A DNA stretch of 37,734 nt from a virus. Below are positions 25,460-31,144 of this stretch, one piece after another. The first letter of the stretch is position 1. Each line of letters starts with the position of its first letter. The notes under the pieces are model-generated. The model ran no database searches. It saw only the letters and a list, made by a program, of their open reading frames with translations, and was not told the DNA's origin. Both the position numbers and the translations under genes were made by a program. The stretch covers positions 1 through 37,734 of the IMG/VR virus record IMGVR_UViG_3300030060_002869. One strand, 5' to 3'.

Positions 25460-26279
25460 AGATGCCTTTTGCGATTCTGTTATAAATACCAATTGGTGAT
25501 TTTGAATTAGGTTTATACTTAGAAATTACCGCATTTCCAACTGTTTCTGCAATCTTGCTGTCACCAAGTTGTAAGTTTGTATGAGGTTTTATTTTTAAAC
25601 AATCCAATTCTGGATAATGCTTGCGTATAACTTCTTTTTGTCTTGGCTTATTAAGTTCTTTCCAATTTTTATCTATCCATAAAGAAAAAACAGAAGGATA
25701 AAAGTATGGATTACAAAGTTGTATTTGATTTAATTCACAGAGTTTCATTAATCGTTTAGTGCCAGCAGATTCTAAATTTGCAAAATAATCTTGTCTAAAT
25801 TTTTTAAATTTTAAGTCATCTTTTGAATAATGAATCATTGCTTTTTTAGAAAGTCCAAAGTGACCATCAGCAGCAACACCTGTCACAAGTGTCTCATCTT
25901 TAAATTCTTTCATTATTTTTATTAAGTAGAAAAAAGGGAAAAGACACTCTATGGCAGTTTTTTTCTTACAACCTACTTTTTTTATAAGATGTTTTACAGT
26001 CTCAACAATCTCATCTTGTTTATAAGGTAAAAAAACAGGTACAAATGTAAGGTTAAACTTATATGCAAGTTTTCTTGCTGCTTCAAAGTCAGATGAAAAT
26101 TTTTCTTTCCCAAAAGTAAATGAATATATGCGTACTTTTTTTCCTACATCAAGAGCAGATAAAACAACAGAAGAAGAATCAATACCACCAGATGTTGCAA
26201 CACAAATTTTTTTTGGTAATGGTTTTATTATTTCTTGTAAAAGAGTTCTTATATTATTTTGCTTTTCCACTCCATTCAT
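25452..26279 (-). CDS. PP-loop ATP-pyrophosphatase (asparagine synthase C-domain-like)
   Basis: With ATG 26279 the protein has 275 residues. The PP-loop ICVATSGGIDSSSVVLSALD holds SGGIDSS at residues 30-36. The segment TLVTGVAADGHFGLSKKAM corresponds to the second ATP-binding motif of asparagine synthetase-type enzymes (GDGADE-like). There is no glutaminase domain, so this is not a full asparagine synthetase. The family adenylates an acid or carbonyl group so that ammonia or sulphur can attack. It sits between ParB-like and C5-methyltransferase genes, overlapping both, which suggests a shared nucleic acid or nucleotide modification path. Substrate unknown. Confidence 0.8.
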   Translation of the reverse strand: MNGVEKQNNIRTLLQEIIKPLPKKICVATSGGIDSSSVVLSALDVGKKVRIYSFTFGKEKFSSDFEAARKLAYKFNLTFVPVFLPYKQDEIVETVKHLIKKVGCKKKTAIECLFPFFYLIKIMKEFKDETLVTGVAADGHFGLSKKAMIHYSKDDLKFKKFRQDYFANLESAGTKRLMKLCELNQIQLCNPYFYPSVFSLWIDKNWKELNKPRQKEVIRKHYPELDCLKIKPHTNLQLGDSKIAETVGNAVISKYKPNSKSPIGIYNRIAKGIYA

Positions 26280-26757
26280 ACCCACAAGAAGGACATCTGT
26301 GTTCTGTTTCTAAATCTTCATCAACATCTTTAAAATCTTCGGGTGCTTCTGCATCTGTCCTATCGTCCATTAATTCTGTTAAATCTTCTGGTTCAAACCA
26401 TGGGTCAATCTCATGTTCCATTGATAAGTGATGAAGCATTGAAGCATCCCAATCGGACAAGTCAGATGTTCTGTTATCTGCAAGAGCAAGACCAACTTTC
26501 TGATCTTCTGTAAGTCCAGTACGTTTTATTGCAATTATCTCTTTGCCATCTGATTCAATAACACGAACATTTTCTAAGCCAGCAGCTTTTGCACCTTCTA
26601 CAGTTCCATTGCCAGCCAATATACGGCCATCTTCGTCAATAACTATTGATCTTGCTGCACCATATCTTTCTAATGATTCTTGTATTAAAGACGCAGAACG
26701 GTCTGTTCTTTTTCTAGCGTTTTTATGGTCAGACTTAAGTTCGTTAATTTTTGTCAT
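26254..26757 (-). CDS. ParB/sulfiredoxin-like domain protein with CPxCG tail
   Basis: The 167-residue product has ARKRTDRSASLIQESLERYG, then GRILAGNGTVEGAKAAG (44-60) and LTEDQKVGLALADNRTSDLS followed by DWD. These are hallmarks of phage ParB-like proteins. The last residues read EHRCPSCGYEWSGKAK, a half zinc ribbon with only two Cys. ParB-like proteins often pair with PP-loop enzymes (the IbrA/IbrB pair is one example). The 3' end overlaps the PP-loop gene by 26 bases. Possible roles are DNA nicking or CTP-dependent DNA binding. Confidence 0.88.
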   Translation of the reverse strand: MTKINELKSDHKNARKRTDRSASLIQESLERYGAARSIVIDEDGRILAGNGTVEGAKAAGLENVRVIESDGKEIIAIKRTGLTEDQKVGLALADNRTSDLSDWDASMLHHLSMEHEIDPWFEPEDLTELMDDRTDAEAPEDFKDVDEDLETEHRCPSCGYEWSGKAK

Positions 26758-27292
26758 TAGTTTTTTGCATTGATTTTACGATAGCTTTTTCTGTAGGAAA
26801 AGAAAACAAGCCATCGACCTTAGTTAAGTTTTCTTTTACAACTTCTATGTAGTAAGGTGTTTCAACTTTCTCTCCATTTGCTCTTTTATTTCTTAGTTGG
26901 TTTACATCTTTTGCAGTTTTTTCCCAGTTTTGTTTTCTCTCTGTATGTATTTGCCTTATCTTTTCTTTTTCCATAGAAAACCCAACAGGTTGTGGTTCTC
27001 CTCTAATAGATAAAACAGTATTTATATTTCCATGGTTATCTCTAAAACCTTTTTTGGTTTTATCTTCATCAGTTTCTTTTTCATAAGCAGCTTTACAATG
27101 ACAAATAATTGCTAAATCTTGTCCACCGCAAATATTTCCTTTTTTATCTCTGTCATAGTCTGGAATAAATCTATTAACAAAACCATCTGAATTAGATACT
27201 AAACCAGAGTCATAACAAGCAAAACATTCTACTTTTGGAATATAAAATGTAGTGTCTCTATCAAGTGCGGTTCTTCTGTAGTTAACTGTCAT
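26744..27292 (-). CDS. Hypothetical protein with Cys-rich, zinc-finger-like N-terminus
   Basis: In this 182-residue protein Cys residues at 23, 26, 55, 64 and 66 (CFAC, CGG and CHC) could bind zinc. The C-terminal half is charged and helical. It sits seven bases after the O-like gene stop, and overlaps the ParB-like gene by 14 bases. I do not recognise a family. Position after an initiator suggests a replication helper, but there is no lambda P or AAA+ motif. Confidence 0.7.
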   Translation of the reverse strand: MTVNYRRTALDRDTTFYIPKVECFACYDSGLVSNSDGFVNRFIPDYDRDKKGNICGGQDLAIICHCKAAYEKETDEDKTKKGFRDNHGNINTVLSIRGEPQPVGFSMEKEKIRQIHTERKQNWEKTAKDVNQLRNKRANGEKVETPYYIEVVKENLTKVDGLFSFPTEKAIVKSMQKTNDKN

Positions 27293-27298
27293 TGGAGG

Positions 27299-28114
27299 TT
27301 AAAAGGGTACGTCTTGGCCATTAGGTTTATCTTTTTCCCATGGCTTTTTATTAGTTGTATCAGACTTTCTTTGTTTGTACAGGGCTTCTGCTTTATTTTT
27401 TACATATCCTTCATAGCTTTCATCTCTTAACCATCTAAAGCAATTAGGAAAACAAACAGCAAACCCACCTTTTTTCTCTGTTTGTCTTTGTTGGATAATT
27501 GCTAATTCTAAACAGTTTTGTAAATATGGTGCTGTCTTTTTTTTCATTATTTTCTGATACTCTGCCCATGCCTTTGGTTTATTTTGACCACTAGCTCTTT
27601 TTTTAATAGCAAGGTAAGTTTCCCAAAATAAAAGAAAGTCATCAGAATAATCTTTTTTAGTATATTTTTTATCTAGTTCTTTTGTATCTAGTTTAGTTGT
27701 ATCTAGTTTGGTGGCATCTGCTGCTATGGGGCATGGCATATTCTGCCATAGGGGCATAGCATTTGCTGCAGGGGTGCAGGATTTGCCACGCCCATTAATA
27801 CTAGGTTCTGGTACATTAGCTAAATGCCAAACAGTAACTTTATACAAGTTGCTTCCCTGTTCCCCATTACGACCCTTTTGATGTGTTCTTTCTAAATATC
27901 CTAAAGAGACAAGTTGGTTAACAACTTTCTGTGCTGTTCTTTTTGATATACAAGCATTTTCTGCGATAGTCTTTAAAGCTGGCCAACATTGTTGATCGTT
28001 TTTATTTGCATAGCTCTGTATTACCCAAAGTACTGCTAGTTGATTTGGTTGTATTTTACCTCTAAGATTTGTTGGTAGTGCGGTAAATTGATACCCCTGT
28101 GGATTGAATGACAT
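27299..28114 (-). CDS. Replication initiator, lambda O-like with HTH_36 domain
   Basis: The 271-residue product has an N-terminal winged helix (residues about 20-100: PNQLAVLWVIQSYANKNDQQ, ISKRTAQKVVNQLVSLGYLE). A low-complexity linker (130-150) contains repeated KLDT units coded by 15-bp DNA repeats, and a C-terminal helical domain follows (FLLFWETYLAIKK, CFPNCFRWLRDESYEGY). Winged helix, repeat-bearing linker and a C-domain is the plan of lambda O, where the origin lies inside the gene. The end (NGQDVPF) is unusual. It starts the long leftward block; its ATG overlaps the divergent rusA start by seven bases. Confidence 0.8.
   Translation of the reverse strand: MSFNPQGYQFTALPTNLRGKIQPNQLAVLWVIQSYANKNDQQCWPALKTIAENACISKRTAQKVVNQLVSLGYLERTHQKGRNGEQGSNLYKVTVWHLANVPEPSINGRGKSCTPAANAMPLWQNMPCPIAADATKLDTTKLDTKELDKKYTKKDYSDDFLLFWETYLAIKKRASGQNKPKAWAEYQKIMKKKTAPYLQNCLELAIIQQRQTEKKGGFAVCFPNCFRWLRDESYEGYVKNKAEALYKQRKSDTTNKKPWEKDKPNGQDVPF
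27671..27780. repeat. Iteron-like repeats inside the O-like gene, possible replication origin
   Basis: Four 15-bp units begin at 27671, 27686, 27701 and 27716; the first three share ATCTAGTT and the fourth has ATCTGCTG. Next comes a perfect inverted repeat ATGGCA-5-TGCCAT at 27733-27749, then G-rich repeats GGGGCAT at 27728 and 27751 and GGGGTGC at 27771. The group falls in the linker of the predicted initiator, where lambdoid origins lie. No sequence-based proof of binding. Confidence 0.6.
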
Positions 28115-28536
28115 CTTTTAAATTCTCCGTAAATGGTCTTGAGGCAGCACCGCAGGGCAGTAAAAAATATATCGGTAATGGTCGAATGATTGAAGTAAGT
28201 AAGAGAGTGAAACCATGGCGAGAATTGGTTAAAAGGGAAGCTAGTAAAATAAAACAACCACCTATCAAGGGTGCTTGTTATGTAGAAGCCACTTTTCGTT
28301 TTAAGAGGCCGAAGGCTCATTATTACACCAATGGCAGTCTCCGTACAGGGTCACCTAGAAATGTTACGGTTCGAAGAAATGACTTAGATAAACTCGTAAG
28401 GTCTAGTTTAGACGCTTTAAGCGGAATTACTTTTTTAGATGATTCTCAAGTAACAATTCTTACAGCGAAAAAAAGATATTGTGAAGAAGGAGAACAAGTA
28501 GGTGCAGATATATTAGTCGTAGCATTAGAAGAATAA
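28108..28536 (+). CDS. rusA: Holliday junction resolvase RusA
   Basis: This 142-residue protein has FRFKRPKAHYYTNG and the catalytic region RNDLDKLVRSSLDALSGITF with D92, D94, K95, D102 and the DD pair at 111-112, as expected for RusA. It resolves four-way junctions before packaging. Its ATG lies inside the start of the divergent O-like gene, so its promoter must lie in that gene. Confidence 0.93.
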   Translation: MTSFKFSVNGLEAAPQGSKKYIGNGRMIEVSKRVKPWRELVKREASKIKQPPIKGACYVEATFRFKRPKAHYYTNGSLRTGSPRNVTVRRNDLDKLVRSSLDALSGITFLDDSQVTILTAKKRYCEEGEQVGADILVVALEE

Positions 28537-28632
28537 TCAGGGGATAGATCAGTCAACCTCGCCGAGACTGCCCTGCCATTACAGCTTTCAGCCCTCGTGT
28601 TGCAATGGGCATCAGGCTCCCTGACTATTTTT
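28537..28632 (+). other. GC-rich structured intergenic segment after rusA (possible RNA or terminator)
   Basis: The 88 bases 28537-28624 are about 57% G+C by my count, unlike the A+T-rich surroundings. Ends pair: TCAGGGG (28537-28543) with CTCCCTGA (28617-28624). Inside are several short hairpins (CTC-GCC-GAG; GCCC...GGGC). A T5 tract follows at 28628-28632. It has no open frame. It may be a rightward terminator, a small RNA, or a leftward control site. Confidence 0.45.
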
Positions 28633-28648
28633 ATTGTACACTTTATAC

Positions 28649-28674
28649 AAAAAAAAGCTGCCCTGTAAAGGGCA
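28649..28674 (-). terminator. Rho-independent terminator, leftward
   Basis: On the minus strand, a six-base-pair stem TGCCCT/AGGGCA with a four-base loop (28659-28674) is followed two bases on by eight T (28649-28656). It ends the two-gene leftward unit 28693-29130. It stands between that unit and the O-like gene. Confidence 0.8.
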
Positions 28675-28692
28675 ACTAATAAGAGAAAGTCT

Positions 28693-28971
28693 TTAGGCTT
28701 TTTTCTTGTTTATACCATCGTGTTCTGCAAAAAGTTTCTTTTCTAGTGGTTCTATAGTGTCGCTGTCTAGAATTTCTAAGTTTAGACCCATAGTATAAGT
28801 GCCATCTTTAAGACACTCTATATAACCACCTCGGTTGTAAACTCTTACAAAAACTGCTCTTTTATCAATACTGTAGATACCGTATTGTTCGGCTAGTTGT
28901 TCGCCTTTTCCTTCTGTATAAGGAACATCGATGTAATCGTTCTTCCAAGTTTCAAAGCTAATAGTTGTCAC
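28693..28971 (-). CDS. Hypothetical early protein (92 aa)
   Basis: It starts with GTG at 28971, directly after the stop of the 52-aa gene. The product (MTTISFETWKNDYIDVPYTE...) is acidic with a beta-rich centre (YSIDKRAVFVRVYNRGGYIE) and a lysine-rich end. It shows no known motif. The terminator lies 18 bases after the stop. It belongs to a small unit under a hairpin-leader promoter, so it is probably an early function, perhaps regulatory. Confidence 0.7.
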   Translation of the reverse strand: MTTISFETWKNDYIDVPYTEGKGEQLAEQYGIYSIDKRAVFVRVYNRGGYIECLKDGTYTMGLNLEILDSDTIEPLEKKLFAEHDGINKKKA

Positions 28972-29130
28972 TTACTTAACCTCCTCTACGTTGTATTTGC
29001 CAACTAAGAATTGCTGACCTTCTTTATTAGCTACTGTCCAGATTGTTCTTGTCTTTTTAAGAACTATAACTGGAACATCTAACTTGCCAATGTAAGTCAT
29101 GTTGTGTGTTGCTTGAAATTTAGTTTTCAT
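28972..29130 (-). CDS. Hypothetical early protein (52 aa)
   Basis: ATG 29130 opens MKTKFQATHNMTYIGKLDVP, then VIVLKKTRTIWTVANKEGQQ and FLVGKYNVEEVK. The pattern of short beta strands suggests a compact SH3-like fold. Preceded by promoter/leader copy A: ATG follows the leader hairpin by 17 bases. The upstream GTTTAA shows no Shine-Dalgarno sequence. First gene of a two-gene leftward unit. Confidence 0.7.
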   Translation of the reverse strand: MKTKFQATHNMTYIGKLDVPVIVLKKTRTIWTVANKEGQQFLVGKYNVEEVK

Positions 29131-29147
29131 TTAAACCTTGGGGTTGT

Positions 29148-29174
29148 GGGATCTCTCCCTATATCTCAATTATA
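29148..29174 (-). promoter_or_regulatory. Promoter and hairpin leader, copy A (leftward)
   Basis: On the minus strand TATAAT (29169-29174) is followed by nine bases TGAGATATA and then a hairpin GGGA-GAGA-TCCC (29148-29159). Seventeen bases later comes ATG 29130. The transcript probably starts a few bases before the hairpin, so the mRNA would carry it at its 5' end. Same arrangement as copies B and C. No conserved -35 box. Confidence 0.75.
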
Positions 29175-29203
29175 ATCTAAGTTTCCCTAATATCTACCAT
29201 AAG

Positions 29204-29227
29204 TACACCAGTTCATAAACCGAACAT
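29204..29227. promoter_or_regulatory. Conserved upstream box between divergent early promoters
   Basis: TACACCA, six variable bases, then AAACCGAACAT. The box is 29 bases from the -10 of leftward promoter A and 29 from that of rightward promoter B. A second copy is at 30480-30503, 30 bases before promoter C. Likely a binding site for an activator or repressor; the protein is not identified. Confidence 0.7.
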
Positions 29228-29256
29228 TTTTACTGTACATACACTTTAGGGAGAGT

Positions 29257-29285
29257 TATAGTGGATATATAGAGCAGAGATGCTC
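29257..29285 (+). promoter_or_regulatory. Promoter and hairpin leader, copy B (rightward)
   Basis: TATAGT (29257-29262), nine bases GGATATATA, then a hairpin GAGCA-GAGA-TGCTC (29272-29285). ATG 29302 follows after 16 bases that begin CCAACCTC. The stem sequence differs from copies A and C but pairs perfectly. Confidence 0.75.
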
Positions 29286-29301
29286 CCAACCTCAAAAAAC
29301 T

Positions 29302-29490
29302 ATGGCAAAACGCTACATGACCAAAGCAGAAGCAGTTATCTGTTTTAGACAGCTTTGGAATCTTAACCCAGTATGGGAAAGAAAAGACAAAGTTGCAAAA
29401 AGAGAATCTTGGAACAACTTTACAGACTCACTGTGTAAAAGTGACAACATTTCTTTAAAGCAATATGAAAGTTGGGATAATCCTTACTAA
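29302..29490 (+). CDS. Small conserved phage protein (62 aa, WNNFTDSLCK motif)
   Basis: The product starts MAKRYMTKAEAVICFRQLWN and has KRESWNNFTDSLCKSDNISL then KQYESWDNP. This pattern (MTKAEA...WNNxTDxLCK...QYxxWxNP) is recurrent in marine phages as I recall, of unknown role. First gene after promoter B; its ATG lies 16 bases from the leader hairpin without a Shine-Dalgarno sequence. The stop overlaps the next start (TAATG). Confidence 0.75.
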   Translation: MAKRYMTKAEAVICFRQLWNLNPVWERKDKVAKRESWNNFTDSLCKSDNISLKQYESWDNPY

Positions 29491-29636
29491 TGACAGAAAA
29501 AGAATTTAAAGAAGCACTTGCCAGATTACATGACCGTTATCTATTTGAAAGCCAGATGACTTCTGAAAACTACCTACGACAAGAAAAAGCTATTCAAACA
29601 GCATACTTAAACACCCTTTATAAAAAAGTAAAATGA
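29490..29636 (+). CDS. Small helical protein (48 aa)
   Basis: It starts at ATG 29490 within TAATG and ends in an ATGA overlap with the DUF2958 gene. The product MTEKEFKEALARLHDRYLFE continues as a charged helix. No known motif. Both couplings support translation. Confidence 0.65.
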   Translation: MTEKEFKEALARLHDRYLFESQMTSENYLRQEKAIQTAYLNTLYKKVK

Positions 29637-29959
29637 AACTACTTACAAAAGAAATCCTTAAAAAACTTCCAAAGCTTTACAGCCAACCAGCACATGATGA
29701 CCTTTCACAAGAAATGGTCTTTTATGTAAAGCTATTTACACCCGACAGCAACTGGACTTGGTTTATCGCTGAATACGACCCAAAGACAGAAATTGCTTGG
29801 GGTTTGGTAAAAGGCCACGAACAAGAATTTGGTTCTTTCGATATGAAAGAAATTAAAGAACTTAGAGGTCCTTTTGGCTTACCAGTAGAAAGAGACATCT
29901 GCTTTGACCCTATAAAAGAAAAAGAACTTTTATTGAAAATTTCTAACGGTACAGATTAA
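29633..29959 (+). CDS. DUF2958 family protein
   Basis: The 108-residue product shows the family pattern: LLTKEILKKLPKLYSQ, then VFYVKLFTPDSNWTWFIAEY, WGLVKGHEQEFGSFDMKEIK and LRGPFGLPVERDICFDP. DUF2958 proteins are widespread on phages and plasmids; function unsettled. Its ATG overlaps the 48-aa gene stop and its TAA is directly followed by the HNH start. Confidence 0.9.
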   Translation: MKLLTKEILKKLPKLYSQPAHDDLSQEMVFYVKLFTPDSNWTWFIAEYDPKTEIAWGLVKGHEQEFGSFDMKEIKELRGPFGLPVERDICFDPIKEKELLLKISNGTD

Positions 29960-30475
29960 ATGTACTGTAAGGCAAAAAAACTGCCACCATTTGATGTTGT
30001 AAATAAACTTCTCACTTACAACATCTTAACTGGTGTATTTAATTGGAAAATTAACAAAGCAAATAAAAAAGCTGGTTCAAAAGCGGGCTATTTAAAAAAA
30101 ACTGGTTACATTTATATTTCAATTAATAAACAAGAATGTGCAGCACATAGAGTTGCTTGGTTATTAGTTACAAAAAAAGATCCTTGGCCTTTTGAAATTG
30201 ACCACATAAACCATAACAAAAGTGATAATGCTTTTAAAAATTTAAGAAAAGCAACTATACAACAAAATAGCTCTAACAGATTAAAAGGTATTAATAACAC
30301 CTCTGGCCATAAATCAATTACATATCTAAGTCATCAAACTTTAAATCCATATGTAGTTTGCATACATCAACAAAATAAAAGTCATTATGTTGGTTCATTT
30401 TCTACATTAGAAATGGCAATAAAAGCTAGAGACAAAAAAGGTAAAGAGTTGTATGGAAAATTTTATAACCCTTAA
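29960..30475 (+). CDS. HNH homing-type endonuclease with AP2-like C-terminus
   Basis: In this 171-residue protein the HNH core is H63 in CAAHRVAWLL, D81-H82 in EIDHINHNKSDN, and N94 in FKNLRKAT. The C-terminal part (SITYLSHQTLNPYVVCIHQQ, then HYVGSFSTLEMAIKARD) matches AP2-type DNA-binding tails of free-standing homing nucleases. It abuts the DUF2958 stop and precedes the control region of promoter C, so it may have inserted between two early units. It probably nicks or cuts DNA and spreads by homing. Confidence 0.9.
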   Translation: MYCKAKKLPPFDVVNKLLTYNILTGVFNWKINKANKKAGSKAGYLKKTGYIYISINKQECAAHRVAWLLVTKKDPWPFEIDHINHNKSDNAFKNLRKATIQQNSSNRLKGINNTSGHKSITYLSHQTLNPYVVCIHQQNKSHYVGSFSTLEMAIKARDKKGKELYGKFYNP

Positions 30476-30479
30476 ATGT

Positions 30480-30503
30480 TACACCAATAAACAAACCGAA
30501 CAT
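30480..30503 (+). promoter_or_regulatory. Conserved upstream box, copy 2
   Basis: The same element as 29204-29227: TACACCA, six different bases, AAACCGAACAT. It lies 30 bases before the -10 box of promoter C and begins just after the HNH gene. The fixed spacing argues for function. Confidence 0.7.
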
Positions 30504-30533
30504 GGAAGGGTAGCCAATAGGGAAAACCCTGTC

Positions 30534-30560
30534 TATAATTGAAGTATAGGGCGAGAGCCT
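30534..30560 (+). promoter_or_regulatory. Promoter and hairpin leader, copy C (rightward)
   Basis: TATAAT (30534-30539), nine bases TGAAGTATA, then a hairpin GGGC-GAGA-GCCT (30549-30560; the outer pair is G-T). ATG 30577 follows after 16 bases starting ACAACCCCC. Just upstream AGGGAAAACCCT makes a second small inverted repeat. It should drive the recombination operon. Confidence 0.75.
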
Positions 30561-30576
30561 ACAACCCCCAAAAAAA

Positions 30577-30756
30577 ATGGTAGATCAACTACAACAAGAG
30601 ATAGACCAAGTAAAGGTCAAATTCCAAGAAGCACAAAACGGCTACGCTTTCTGTTGTGCCACTGGCGATTTTACAGAGCTAAGCAAGCACAAAAAAAATG
30701 TTGCTAAATACAGAAAGCAACTTTCATTCTTACTAAGACAGAGGGCAAACGCATGA
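30577..30756 (+). CDS. Small early protein (59 aa)
   Basis: The product MVDQLQQEIDQVKVKFQEAQ is a charged helix, followed by NGYAFCCATGDFTELSKHKK and a basic end. Adjacent Cys 26-27 are notable. It is the first gene after leader C; ATGA overlap with the next gene. No family recognised. Confidence 0.65.
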   Translation: MVDQLQQEIDQVKVKFQEAQNGYAFCCATGDFTELSKHKKNVAKYRKQLSFLLRQRANA

Positions 30757-30887
30757 GAAACTTTTTCTTATACCTAGCAGTCGGTGGTATTTTTTATACC
30801 GCTTTTACTTCTTCACTACAAGACATGACTAAAGCAGATTGTCTTGCTGGTGTACAAACAGCCTGTACAGAGGTAGCTAAATGGTAA
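30753..30887 (+). CDS. Small membrane or exported protein (44 aa)
   Basis: ATG 30753 (ATGA overlap) gives MRNFFLYLAVGGIFYTAFTS, a membrane or signal segment, then SLQDMTKADCLAGVQTACTE with two Cys that could form a disulphide outside the membrane. Overlaps the next start by seven bases. Unknown function; perhaps envelope-targeted. Confidence 0.62.
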   Translation: MRNFFLYLAVGGIFYTAFTSSLQDMTKADCLAGVQTACTEVAKW

Positions 30888-31144
30888 GAGACATACAAAA
30901 GATTCTTGAAACTTTACAAGAACAAGAGAAAAAACAAAATACAAGCAAGCTTGAAATCGTTCATGGTTGTATAGAACTTGCAAACATGGTAAAAGAACTT
31001 GGTGTAAATACCACTGAATGTATGGTGGCTCTTGATAAAAAAATAGGTATTATCAAAGAATTTATTATTCAACAAGCTGAAAAAACAACAGAGCTACAAA
31101 TCAAAATTATTCAATTAGAGGATAAACTTAATGCCAAAAACTAA
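30881..31144 (+). CDS. Coiled-coil early protein (87 aa)
   Basis: The product (MVRDIQKILETLQEQEKKQN...) is almost all charged helix with leucine/isoleucine heptads, ending ELQIKIIQLEDKLNAKN. It overlaps the 44-aa gene by seven bases and the exonuclease gene by 14. Likely a dimeric helper; no enzyme motif. Confidence 0.7.
   Translation: MVRDIQKILETLQEQEKKQNTSKLEIVHGCIELANMVKELGVNTTECMVALDKKIGIIKEFIIQQAEKTTELQIKIIQLEDKLNAKN

Noticed and set aside
28036-28320. Minus-strand frames of 94 and 68 codons upstream of the O-like gene
   Set aside because: They are in other frames opposite rusA, with no family features; they do not extend the O-like protein.
29154-29163. TATAGGGAGA, identical to the start region of T7-type promoters, on the minus strand
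   Set aside because: Copies B and C do not keep it, upstream T7 specificity bases are absent, and no single-subunit RNA polymerase is encoded in the window.
30112-30300. Minus-strand 62-codon frame inside the HNH gene
   Set aside because: It is antisense to the well-supported HNH core and has no supporting features.
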